This document shows positions 27,284 to 35,466 of a stretch of DNA of 37,045 bases, piece after piece. The DNA comes from Chlamydiota bacterium (GTDB taxonomy: Bacteria > Chlamydiota > Chlamydiia > Chlamydiales > 2-12-FULL-49-11). Positions within the stretch are counted from its first letter, which is position 1. Every line of letters begins with the position of its first letter. A model generated the notes under the pieces. The model did not search any database and had not been told where the DNA came from. It saw only the letters and a list, made by a program, of their open reading frames with translations. The translations under genes and the position numbers were made by a program. The stretch spans positions 1 to 37,045 of the forward strand of contig CANJWO010000016.1 in NCBI GenBank assembly GCA_947478685.1. Reading direction: 5' to 3'.

Positions 27284-27547
27284 ATGGCTAAGAAAAAATT
27301 AACAGATACAACTACCGTTTGCGGTTGTCTTCAATCAATAACTAGTGATCTTGCAAGTGGGAGCTTTGAGAATTTTTTGTCGGATACAAAGGCTTGTTAT
27401 CCTTTGATCGGTGATTCTGGAAATGCTTATGCATGTCAACAAGCGCTAGCAGCTACTCTTGAAAGTGGAGATAGTCCTCAGAGCGTAATGAGTGTGCCAC
27501 CATGCAGCACTGTTTGTCCTGCGCCAAGTTCAAAGAAGAAGAAATAA
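27284..27547 (+). CDS. Small cysteine-containing hypothetical protein with Lys ends
   Basis: Not recognised. The ATG at 27284 is chosen over an upstream in-frame start at 27242 because AGGAGG sits 4 nt before it and the upstream start lies inside the inverted repeat. 87 aa with six cysteines (VCGC, KAC, YAC, PPC, TVC), basic residues at both ends (MAKKK and SSKKKK) and no signal peptide or membrane segment. Even spacing of cysteines suggests disulfides or metal binding. Small cysteine-rich proteins are common in chlamydial envelopes and among effectors, but this one resembles none I can name. Confidence 0.6.
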   Translation: MAKKKLTDTTTVCGCLQSITSDLASGSFENFLSDTKACYPLIGDSGNAYACQQALAATLESGDSPQSVMSVPPCSTVCPAPSSKKKK

Positions 27548-27559
27548 TTGAGACATCTT

Positions 27560-27586
27560 GGGCTCTTTTCTATGGGCCTTTTTATT
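27560..27586 (+). terminator. Intrinsic terminator after the 27284 gene
   Basis: GGGCTC pairs with GGGCCT (with G-T pairs) around TTTTCTAT, followed by TTTTATT. It lies between the two convergent small genes. Confidence 0.55.
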
Positions 27587-27594
27587 AAGAAAAA

Positions 27595-27861
27595 TTAGAA
27601 GACAGGTGGTCCAGGTGTGGGGGGTGTAGTGCCTGAGGGTGATGTCGAATTTGGAATAAATGCAGAGATCATTATACTTGCTAGTGCTAAGAAAAAGCCC
27701 CACATGAGCATTCCGGTTGCCACTTTTTTCTGATCGCTATCACTCATTTCCCATGAATATTCATCTTTATAAGAGGCATCTTCAGTAAAGTTTGCTGAGG
27801 CGATTGTTGGATGGAAGGTGAAGGCAATCGTAGTTATAATTATCGCAATTTGTTTTTTCAT
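27595..27861 (-). CDS. Small exported single-span membrane protein, hypothetical
   Basis: Not recognised. 88 aa from the ATG at 27861; a GTG two codons upstream is the alternative start. Signal peptide of about 23 residues ending ASA (KKQIAIIITTIAFTFHPTIA), a short acidic stretch, one membrane helix (about 50-66, GMLMWGFFLALASIMISAF) and a Pro/Thr-rich tail. Its layout (signal peptide, acidic linker, one helix, short tail) resembles the 25850 product, though I see no sequence similarity. Convergent with the cysteine-containing gene. Confidence 0.6.
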   Translation of the reverse strand: MKKQIAIIITTIAFTFHPTIASANFTEDASYKDEYSWEMSDSDQKKVATGMLMWGFFLALASIMISAFIPNSTSPSGTTPPTPGPPVF

Positions 27862-27989
27862 GATCACCCACTTGTTACTTCTTTATTAGCCCGAATCGCT
27901 TTTTTAGGGCCAGAAAAAAATTTTCCTTCGATTTTTATTATGATGTGAGTAAAATGAATAGGGACGTTCTAGCCTGGAGAAGAAAGAAG

Positions 27990-28616
27990 ATGCCTTTAGA
28001 GACAGCAGATAATAAAGTGAAAGAGATCTGCGCAATTTTGCGCAAAGAGACGCTTGAACCCGCGCAGGGGGAAGCAAAAGAAATTATAGCTGCAGCTGTA
28101 AAAGAGGCTGATGATCTGATTCGAAAGGCTAAAGAAGAAGTGGCTAGGATTCGTGAAGAGAATAAATTGGAACTTTTAAAAGAGTTGAAGGTGCATGAAG
28201 GCTCTATACAACTATCAATTCGCCAGGGCATTTCTAATTTAAGACAAAATATTGAAAAAATATTTTCGAAAGAGTTAGATAGCGAAATTGAAAGGGTGAT
28301 GGGAAAAGAGGATGTTGTTGCAGATGTGATTTCAATTGTTTTGGGTCTAATTGAGAAAGATGGGCTGGGTGTTAATTTACAAGTGATGATACCGAAGCAT
28401 GTAAACCTCGAAGCTGTATGTAGTAAGCTAACAGCTGATTTTTCTGCTAAGGTCAAGAAAGGATCTATTCAGATTGAAGATATTAAAGGTGGCGCAGAAA
28501 TAAAATTGATAGACAAGAAGATCTCTATTGAGTTAACAGATAGTGCAGTCAAGGAGCTGCTTGCTTCTTATGTGATACCAGAACTTAGAGAGAAAATATT
28601 CTGGTTTAAGTCATGA
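27990..28616 (+). CDS. atpE: V-type ATPase subunit E
   Basis: Peripheral-stalk subunit that ties the catalytic head to the membrane motor. The start at ATG 27990 gives 208 aa, which I recall as the length of Chlamydia AtpE, and has GGAG upstream. The longer frame from GTG 27945 adds 15 basic residues and is less likely. The N-terminal half is a charged Ala/Glu/Lys-rich coiled coil (about 25-80, ETLEPAQGEAKEIIAAAVKE); the C-terminal half is the globular domain. First gene of the ATPase operon; its stop overlaps the next start by 4 nt. Confidence 0.88.
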   Translation: MPLETADNKVKEICAILRKETLEPAQGEAKEIIAAAVKEADDLIRKAKEEVARIREENKLELLKELKVHEGSIQLSIRQGISNLRQNIEKIFSKELDSEIERVMGKEDVVADVISIVLGLIEKDGLGVNLQVMIPKHVNLEAVCSKLTADFSAKVKKGSIQIEDIKGGAEIKLIDKKISIELTDSAVKELLASYVIPELREKIFWFKS

Positions 28617-29398
28617 GCCGATTTTTTGTTTATGGAATTCTTCCTCCCTTAGAGTTTGGGTCTAGGCCAGAGCTCCCAAGTAGATCTTTGTCAGAGCTTT
28701 TTGAGTTAAATCTTACTACTCAGGCATTAAAAAAAGTTCATATTTTGAAGCTGTGGATTGATATATCAAATATTTATGGATTTTTTCAAGATTCGGTTTT
28801 TGATTCTCGAGGAAATTATTCAAAGAGCACAATTAAAGCTTTGATAGCCAACCAAGAAGAATTACCATCCTACGTTATTGAGTTTTTTCAGACTTATGAA
28901 AAAGATGAAGAGAGAAAAAAATATTTTCCAGAGCTAATCTCCCGTTATTTTCGTGAAGAGAAGAAGGTTGCTACTGGCTGTCTTGCCGATTTCCTCACAT
29001 TTGAGCATGATATTAGAATTCTTTTTGCAGGATTTAGAGCAAAAAAAGCGGGGATTGATTTAGCAAAAGAGCTCCAATTTGAAGATATGGGGGACGCTAT
29101 TGTAACGACTGTTTTAATGCAGAAAGACAAAGCTGGCGATTTCCAATTTCCTCTTGAGTACGAAGAGCTCGAATCGGCCTTAAAAATAGCTGGAACTAAT
29201 CCTTCAAAGCAGTATGAAGAGATAGCTCGTTTTAGGTTTAAATTTTATATAAAATATTTTAGTAATTATTCATTTTCTCTCGAGGGCATTTTAGCATATA
29301 TGATCGCTCTTTGGATTTTAGAAGATTTCTTCGCGTTGAAACGGGAAGAGGGAGAAACATTTTTAAGTAACATTGTGGAGAGAGGGTATGTCTCATAA
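28613..29398 (+). CDS. DUF2764-like V-ATPase operon protein
   Basis: 261 aa, soluble, mostly helical, no catalytic motif. It starts SRFFVYGILPPLEFGSRPEL, like the DUF2764 family, which is found in chlamydial V-ATPase operons between atpE and atpA. It is often proposed to stand in for subunit C, since no recognisable C subunit is present in such operons. Overlaps atpE (4 nt) and atpA (11 nt), so its production is tied to theirs. Family placement is from memory of the operon; a subunit C role is inferred. Confidence 0.7.
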   Translation: MSRFFVYGILPPLEFGSRPELPSRSLSELFELNLTTQALKKVHILKLWIDISNIYGFFQDSVFDSRGNYSKSTIKALIANQEELPSYVIEFFQTYEKDEERKKYFPELISRYFREEKKVATGCLADFLTFEHDIRILFAGFRAKKAGIDLAKELQFEDMGDAIVTTVLMQKDKAGDFQFPLEYEELESALKIAGTNPSKQYEEIARFRFKFYIKYFSNYSFSLEGILAYMIALWILEDFFALKREEGETFLSNIVERGYVS

Positions 29399-31163
29399 TA
29401 TCAAGACTACAGGAAAGGTAGTTTCAGCACTCGGAAATTTGTTAAAGGTAGCGTTTGATGGGGACATCTTACAGGGCGAGATTGGATTTATTCAGCTCGA
29501 AAATGAGTCATTGAAATGTGAAGTAATTGAGATTGATAATAAAATCGCTAAGGTTCAGGTGTTTGAGGATACTAGAGGGGTAAAATTAGGAACTCAGGTT
29601 CTTTTTACCAAAGAGCAACTTGAAATAGAACTCGGGCCTGGCCTTCTTGCTCAAATTTTTGATGGATTACAAACTCCTCTTGAAGAGTTAGCTGATATTT
29701 CGGGTCTTTTTTTGCCTCGAGGGGTTCAGATTGAATCACTTGATCGAGTAAAACGTTGGGACTTTAAGCCAGTTGCAAAAATAGGAGATACATTAGTACG
29801 TGGTGATTGTTTCGCAGTAGTTCCTGAGTCTCATTTTACCCACCAAATTATGCTCCCATTTGCTATGTATGGAAAGTATCGGTTGACTTGGCTTAAAACT
29901 CCAGGCAGCTATCCAGTTGATACTGTTATTGCTAAGGTGATTGATGAAAAAGGGAAGGAAATTGAGTTAACAATGGTACAGAGATGGCCTGTCAAATTTC
30001 CACTGATCCAAGGATCACGCAAAAAGGCGACAAAAGCCCTTATTACCGGGATTCGAATCATTGATACAATGGTCCCTTTAATCAAAGGGGGATCCGGAGG
30101 TACGCCAGGTCCGTTTGGTGCAGGAAAAACAGTAACGCAACAACTGATTTCGAAATATTCAAACGTCGATATTGTCGTTATTGCTGCTTGCGGTGAAAGA
30201 GCTGGAGAAGTAGTAGAAACTCTTAAGACCTTCCCAACGCTGACTGATGTGCACTCAAGCGAACCTCTGATGAATAGAACATGTATTATTTGTAATACAT
30301 CATCTATGCCTGTTGCAGCTAGGGAAGCCTCTGTCTATGTGGGTGTGACAATAGCTGAGTATTACAGACAAATGGGATTAGATGTCCTCCTCCTTGCTGA
30401 TTCAACTTCGAGATGGGCTCAAGCGATGAGGGAGATGTCGGGACGCTTGGAAGAAATTCCAGGAGACGAAGCCTTCCCAGCCTATCTAGCTTCTAGGATA
30501 GCAGCATTTTATGAAAGGGCAGGAGTACTCGAGCTCAAGGATAGAAAAGAGGGATCGGTCACTATTATTGGCGCGGTATCTCCAGCGGGTGGTAATTTTA
30601 GTGAACCTGTGACGCAAGCAACAATGAATGTTGTGGGTGCCTTTATATGTCTATCAAGAGAGTTTTCTGATAAACGGATCTATCCGGCAATTGCCCCACT
30701 CGAATCTTGGTCAAAATACTTGGAAGCATTTAGTGATATGTTAAAAATAGAGATTCCAGATTGGAAGAGATGGGTAGAGAGAGCTCGTCTCTTTTTGAAA
30801 AATGGTGACGAGATCGGAAGGCGGATGGAAGTTGTTGGTCAAGAGGGTATTAGCATAGGTGACATGATCATATATTTAAAGTCTGAACTCTTCTCATTTT
30901 GTTACTTACAGCAAAACGCATTTGATAAAGAGGATGCTTATTGTCCTATAGAGCAGCAAAAAGTGCAGTTTCAGTTAATGAATCAAATTTTTGATAGAGA
31001 TTTTGTTTTTGATTCTCACGATTCTGCAAGGACCTATTTCCTTCAGCTCCAGACGAAAGTAAAGAACTTAAATTTCCTAAATTTTGATTCAAATGCATAT
31101 AAAAAACTTCTTATTGCTTTGCAAGAAGAGTTAGAAAAAAGGCATGCAATGGGAGGGGTGTAA
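29388..31163 (+). CDS. atpA: V-type ATPase catalytic subunit A
   Basis: Nucleotide-hydrolysing subunit of the V-type head. The start at ATG 29388, after GGAGAGAGGG, gives 591 aa, the Chlamydia length; an upstream TTG at 29373 is not needed. Walker A GPFGAGKT is at 241-248, preceded by the A-subunit-specific nonhomologous insert (about 120-200). AACGERAGEVVE, LADSTSRWAQAMRE and SPAGGNFSEPVT follow. It may run as a hydrolase that builds an ion gradient or as a synthase; the sequence does not decide. Confidence 0.96.
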   Translation: MSHNIKTTGKVVSALGNLLKVAFDGDILQGEIGFIQLENESLKCEVIEIDNKIAKVQVFEDTRGVKLGTQVLFTKEQLEIELGPGLLAQIFDGLQTPLEELADISGLFLPRGVQIESLDRVKRWDFKPVAKIGDTLVRGDCFAVVPESHFTHQIMLPFAMYGKYRLTWLKTPGSYPVDTVIAKVIDEKGKEIELTMVQRWPVKFPLIQGSRKKATKALITGIRIIDTMVPLIKGGSGGTPGPFGAGKTVTQQLISKYSNVDIVVIAACGERAGEVVETLKTFPTLTDVHSSEPLMNRTCIICNTSSMPVAAREASVYVGVTIAEYYRQMGLDVLLLADSTSRWAQAMREMSGRLEEIPGDEAFPAYLASRIAAFYERAGVLELKDRKEGSVTIIGAVSPAGGNFSEPVTQATMNVVGAFICLSREFSDKRIYPAIAPLESWSKYLEAFSDMLKIEIPDWKRWVERARLFLKNGDEIGRRMEVVGQEGISIGDMIIYLKSELFSFCYLQQNAFDKEDAYCPIEQQKVQFQLMNQIFDRDFVFDSHDSARTYFLQLQTKVKNLNFLNFDSNAYKKLLIALQEELEKRHAMGGV

Positions 31164-32462
31164 ATGCAAAAGTATTACGAAGAGATTAGTGAAATTGATA
31201 ACAGTACATTTGTAGTAAATGCTGAAGATGTTGCAATTGGTGAGATGGTTCGAGTTGATAAGCAGGATGGAACTAAACTATTTGGATCGGTGATCAGTTT
31301 TGATCGAACGCGCGTGATTGTTCAAGCAATGGGTCCCACAAAAGGACTTTCAACCGGTGATCGAGTCGTATTTTTGAAGAAGGCGATGACGGTAGTTGTT
31401 GGTGATCATATTTTGGGGCGTATTCTTAATTCGATGGGTGAGCCTATCGATGGCGGACCTCATATCGAGGGTGCCTCTGTCGCAATAGGGACAAATTCTG
31501 CAAATCCTGTTAAAAGAGTTATGCCTCATAGAATGATTCAGACGAATATTCCTATGATCGATCTATTTAACTGTTTGGTTCAGTCACAAAAGATACCGAT
31601 TTTTTCTGTCGCAGGAGAGCCTTATAACCAGTTGCTTATGCGTATAGCAAATCAGACAGATGCAGATGTGGTTTTGATTGGAATTATGGCTGCTCGTTAT
31701 GATGATATTCATGCATTTATTGAAAATGCTAAGAAAATGGGTTCTTTGCAAAAAACGACAATTTTTGTCCATAAAGCAACAGATTATCCGGTTGAATGTT
31801 TGCTAATACCCGACATGGTTCTTACAGTTGCAGAGCAGTTTGCAGAACAGGGGAAAAGAGTCCTCGTCCTTTTGACAGATATGACAGCATTTGCTGATGC
31901 TTTAAAAGAGATAGCGATCAGTTTGGAGCAAGTTCCTTCAAATCGGGGATATCCTGGATCTCTCTATTCAGAACTTGCATCAAGATATGAGAAAGCGATT
32001 GATATTGAAGGGCTTGGATCTATTACTATAATTGCAGCAACTACTATGCCGGGTGATGACGTAACACACCCAGTACCTGATAACACAGGCTACATTACAG
32101 AAGGGCAGTTTTATTTGAGAGGGGGGCGTATTGAAGTTTTTGGATCCCTATCGCGATTGAAACAGCATGTTATCGGTGGAAAATCTAGCCGAGATGATCA
32201 TGGAGCAATTATGAATGCCCTCGTTCGTTTCTATGCAGAAGCTTTGAAAGCTAGAGAACTTTATAGCATGGGATTTAAGCTTTCCAAATGGGATGACAAA
32301 CTCATTAAATATGGAGATCTTTTTGAGGAGAAATTAATGGACTTAGAAGTCAATATTCCCCTTTTTGAAGCTCTTGATTTAGGCTGGAAGATCTTAGCCG
32401 ATTGTTTTGACTCTACAGAAGTGGGTATTAAGCAAGATTTGATTGAAAGGTATTGGAAGTAG
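31164..32462 (+). CDS. atpB: V-type ATPase subunit B
   Basis: 432-aa regulatory subunit that alternates with A in the head. It lacks a Walker A loop (FSVAGEPYNQLLMRIA at that place), as expected. Conserved segments include LGRILNSMGEPIDGGP, LLTDMTAFADALKEIA, RGYPGSLYSELASRYE and TMPGDDVTHPVPDNTGYITE. It starts directly after the atpA stop codon. Confidence 0.95.
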   Translation: MQKYYEEISEIDNSTFVVNAEDVAIGEMVRVDKQDGTKLFGSVISFDRTRVIVQAMGPTKGLSTGDRVVFLKKAMTVVVGDHILGRILNSMGEPIDGGPHIEGASVAIGTNSANPVKRVMPHRMIQTNIPMIDLFNCLVQSQKIPIFSVAGEPYNQLLMRIANQTDADVVLIGIMAARYDDIHAFIENAKKMGSLQKTTIFVHKATDYPVECLLIPDMVLTVAEQFAEQGKRVLVLLTDMTAFADALKEIAISLEQVPSNRGYPGSLYSELASRYEKAIDIEGLGSITIIAATTMPGDDVTHPVPDNTGYITEGQFYLRGGRIEVFGSLSRLKQHVIGGKSSRDDHGAIMNALVRFYAEALKARELYSMGFKLSKWDDKLIKYGDLFEEKLMDLEVNIPLFEALDLGWKILADCFDSTEVGIKQDLIERYWK

Positions 32463-32464
32463 TA

Positions 32465-33091
32465 ATGGCTAGGCTGAAATGTACTAAAATTGAACTTGTA
32501 AGACTTAAAAAAAAGCTAGGGCTTTTTAGAAAATACCTGCCTACATTGCAATTAAAAAAAATGCTCCTTCAAGCCGAAGTGAATAAGGCTAGAGAAGAAT
32601 TGAGGCAATTGAAAGAGGTCTATGAAAAAGAAAAAAGGGAAGTTTTAACCCATTCGCAGCTTCTTGACGATCCTGCTGTGCATGATATTAAAACTGCATT
32701 TGATGTAGAGGAAATTTTTACAAGTCATGAAAATATTGCAGGTATTCAAGTGCCTGTATTAGAGAAGCTCACTTTCAAAGATCCAAAGCTCAGCTTAGTA
32801 AAGAGCCCTCTTTGGATAGATACGATTATTGAAATGATACGCAAGCTGAAGCACACATACCAAAAAGTCATTATTGGGATTGAGAAAAAAGGGATTTTAG
32901 AAAGTGAATTAAGGGTTGTTTCTATCCGAGTGAATTTGTTTGAGAAGAGGTTGATACCAGAACTCGAAGGTAATATTAATCAAGTTCGGATATTTTTAGG
33001 GGATCAAGAGTTGCAAGCTGTAGCACAAGCAAAAGTCTCAAAAGAGAAAATTTTAAAACGAAAGCTGAAAGAAGAAGAGAGGGTTTCATGA
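32465..33091 (+). CDS. atpD: V-type ATPase subunit D (central rotor)
   Basis: 208 aa. Two long coiled-coil helices, N-terminal (about 1-70) and C-terminal (about 115-200), with the family's opening KCTKIELVRLKKKLGLFRKY. It is the rotor shaft between head and proteolipid ring. The ATG at 32465 (GGAAG upstream) is preferred to the TTG at 32453, which lies inside atpB. Its end overlaps atpI by 4 nt. Confidence 0.9.
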   Translation: MARLKCTKIELVRLKKKLGLFRKYLPTLQLKKMLLQAEVNKAREELRQLKEVYEKEKREVLTHSQLLDDPAVHDIKTAFDVEEIFTSHENIAGIQVPVLEKLTFKDPKLSLVKSPLWIDTIIEMIRKLKHTYQKVIIGIEKKGILESELRVVSIRVNLFEKRLIPELEGNINQVRIFLGDQELQAVAQAKVSKEKILKRKLKEEERVS

Positions 33092-35010
33092 GAGTTCCTC
33101 TAAAGAAAATCCTTTTTCTAGGTTCAAAGAATGCTCATAAAATATTTTTTGAAAGGGCCCAACAAATTGGCTGGTTCGAGTTCATTTCTGTAAGTGGACA
33201 AAAGCCCCATCTTTTTCCAAAGCCTATAGAAGATCTAAAGCTTGCGATAAAGATATTGAAAAAGCAGCCGATTAAAGAGACTCAAGACAAAATCACTCGA
33301 GCGGAAGCTCCAATTACAATAGAGCGCATTGTTGCTCTGAAATCGGAGCATGATCAACTGTTAGAAGAGAGACGATTATTGGAGGCCGAGTTTGTCAAAG
33401 TCCACCCCCTTGGCGAGTTCGATGTAGCTGATTATGAATCACTTAAGAATGACTCGGGTAAGATTTTTCAGTTTTTCTTTGTAAGACATGACAGGTTAAA
33501 AAGAGATGAAGTGCCAAAAGAGCTCATTTTTATTAATAGAGAGCTCGATTTTGACTATTATCTCTACATTGGGGATAAAAAGTTCTTTCATCCCGCTCTA
33601 ACTGAGGTTTACGTTCGAAAGTCCTTAAGTGCACTTTCTCAAGATAAGATAAGATTGACGGATGAAGTGCATAGAATAGAAAAAGAACTTCGGGTACTTA
33701 CTTGTTACTGGCACGATCTAGAGGAATATTTATTAGAGTCTTTGAGCCTTTTGAATCTTACATTTGCAAAAGGGGATGTCGATTATTATTTAGATGAAGA
33801 GCTGTTTGGTATTGAGGCGTGGGTTCCGAGTAATAAGATGACAGAGCTCTCAAAGCTTGTTAAGGGCTTGCCTATCTATTTGAGTAGAGTTGCTATTGAG
33901 AAAGGTGAGTCAGAGCCTACTTACTTGGAAAATACTGGTTTAGCAAGGATTGGGCAAGATCTTGTTGAAATTTACGATATTCCATCGACAACTGATAAAG
34001 ATCCATCTTTTTGGGTCATTTGCTCATTTGCCCTCTTTTTCGGAATGATCGTCTCCGATGCTGGGTACGGCCTTCTTTTTCTGTTAGGCTCGCTTTACCT
34101 TAAATTTAGATTTCCTCATTTGAAGGGGATGAAACGGAGAATGGTCAGTCTTGGCCTCGTATTATCTTGTACAAGCATAATATGGGGAGTTTTAATAGCC
34201 TCCTATTTCAGTATAGGATTTGATCCCACAAATCCTATGAGTAAAACCTCAGTTTTATATCACATATCGCTCAAGAAAATTGAGTACCATATGAAAGCTG
34301 CAGATCATACTTTTCAAGATTGGAAAAAAGAGTATCCAAAAATCGGTGAAGCAAAAACTCCTCTTGCTGTTTTACAAGGCGGGTATAAAATTGTAAATGG
34401 TGAAAAAGTTTATAAATTCATGGATGATATGAATGATGGACTTCTCCTTGAAATTGCAATTCTTGTTGGCATTATCCATTTAAGCATCTCATTTTTACGC
34501 AATTTATATAGAAATTGGTCGGGAATTGGATGGGTCATTACGCTTTGGGGCGGTTATCTTTTTCTACCTAAAATGATCGATTCTATCTCACTTGTCCAAT
34601 ATCTTGGCTTGATTGGAAGCTATAATACATGCGCCATGGGTCAGCAGCTCTTATTCGGAGGGCTTGGAATTTCATTCATTCTTATGCTCATTCAACAAAG
34701 ATGGATGGGGCTTACGATTGTTTTTAAAGTGATAGAAGTATTTGCAGATACACTTTCTTATCTTCGTCTCTATGCGCTCGGCCTTGCAGGGATGATTATG
34801 GCCTCTACGTTTAATGATATGGGTGCGATGGTGGGTGGAGGGATTCTTGGAGCTCTTGTAATCCTATTTGGGCATACAGTTAATATTACGTTGACAGTTT
34901 CGGCGGGAGTACTTCACGGACTCCGTTTGAATTTTCTGGAATGGTATCACCACTCGTTTGAGGGGGAAGGGAAAAAATTTCGTCCATTAAAATTATTTAC
35001 TAAAGAATAA
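33088..35010 (+). CDS. atpI: V-type ATPase subunit I (a subunit, ion channel stator)
   Basis: 640 aa. The N-terminal soluble arm (about 1-305) has two coiled-coil stretches. The C-terminal membrane part (about 306-625) has about seven hydrophobic helices, beginning SFWVICSFALFFGMIVSDAG. The stretch VFADTLSYLRLYALGLAGMI near 550-570 holds the conserved arginine that faces the ring carboxylate, and GHTVNITLTVSAGVLHGLRL the conserved end. The start overlaps atpD. Confidence 0.93.
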   Translation: MRVPLKKILFLGSKNAHKIFFERAQQIGWFEFISVSGQKPHLFPKPIEDLKLAIKILKKQPIKETQDKITRAEAPITIERIVALKSEHDQLLEERRLLEAEFVKVHPLGEFDVADYESLKNDSGKIFQFFFVRHDRLKRDEVPKELIFINRELDFDYYLYIGDKKFFHPALTEVYVRKSLSALSQDKIRLTDEVHRIEKELRVLTCYWHDLEEYLLESLSLLNLTFAKGDVDYYLDEELFGIEAWVPSNKMTELSKLVKGLPIYLSRVAIEKGESEPTYLENTGLARIGQDLVEIYDIPSTTDKDPSFWVICSFALFFGMIVSDAGYGLLFLLGSLYLKFRFPHLKGMKRRMVSLGLVLSCTSIIWGVLIASYFSIGFDPTNPMSKTSVLYHISLKKIEYHMKAADHTFQDWKKEYPKIGEAKTPLAVLQGGYKIVNGEKVYKFMDDMNDGLLLEIAILVGIIHLSISFLRNLYRNWSGIGWVITLWGGYLFLPKMIDSISLVQYLGLIGSYNTCAMGQQLLFGGLGISFILMLIQQRWMGLTIVFKVIEVFADTLSYLRLYALGLAGMIMASTFNDMGAMVGGGILGALVILFGHTVNITLTVSAGVLHGLRLNFLEWYHHSFEGEGKKFRPLKLFTKE

Positions 35011-35022
35011 GGAGAGAATTAT

Positions 35023-35445
35023 ATGGCTTTTGATTTGATTGGACCAATGTTAGCACTTTCATTAAGCGCAATTGGAGCTGCAGTCGGTTGTGGAATTGCG
35101 GGCATGGTATCTCATGGTGTGATGGCCAGAGTAGAAGAAGGGCAAGGGAAAATGATAGGTCTTTCTGTTGTCCCTGCATCTCAGCTTATTTATGGCTTTA
35201 TCTTGATGCTGCTATTAAAAAATGCGATAGAAGCTGGAACTGTTACTCAGCTTACTGCAATTGCTATTGGAGGTGGCTCAGGTCTTGCTATTTTGGTTGC
35301 TGCTATCTATCAAGGAATGTGTTGTGCTTCTGCGATTCAATCTGTTGCAAAACAACCAGCTCTCTTTGGTAAGACGTTTGTTGTTATCGGAGTTATTGAA
35401 TCATTTGCCCTATTCGCATTTGTTTTTGCCTTGCTATTAATGTAA
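35023..35445 (+). CDS. atpK: V-type ATPase proteolipid subunit K
   Basis: 140-aa ring subunit with four membrane helices in two hairpins, as in V-type proteolipids. The ion-binding carboxylate is Glu126 in VIESFALFAFVFALLL. Aligned by eye with the sodium-binding ring of Enterococcus hirae (ligands L61, T64, Q65, Q110, E139), this protein has V50, S53, Q54, Q97 and E126. All side-chain ligands are thus kept, with Ser for Thr. AAGGAGAGA precedes the ATG 12 nt after atpI. Last gene of the ATPase operon. Confidence 0.93.
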   Translation: MAFDLIGPMLALSLSAIGAAVGCGIAGMVSHGVMARVEEGQGKMIGLSVVPASQLIYGFILMLLLKNAIEAGTVTQLTAIAIGGGSGLAILVAAIYQGMCCASAIQSVAKQPALFGKTFVVIGVIESFALFAFVFALLLM

Positions 35446-35466
35446 GCGCCGAAGATATATGGGTGG

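Noticed and set aside
32453-32464. Earlier TTG start for atpD
   Set aside because: It lies within the end of atpB; the ATG at 32465 has a GGAAG ribosome site and gives the usual N-terminus.
35088-35372. 94-codon frame inside atpK
   Set aside because: A shadow frame of a highly conserved membrane protein gene, with Cys/Trp-rich low-plausibility composition and no ribosome site.
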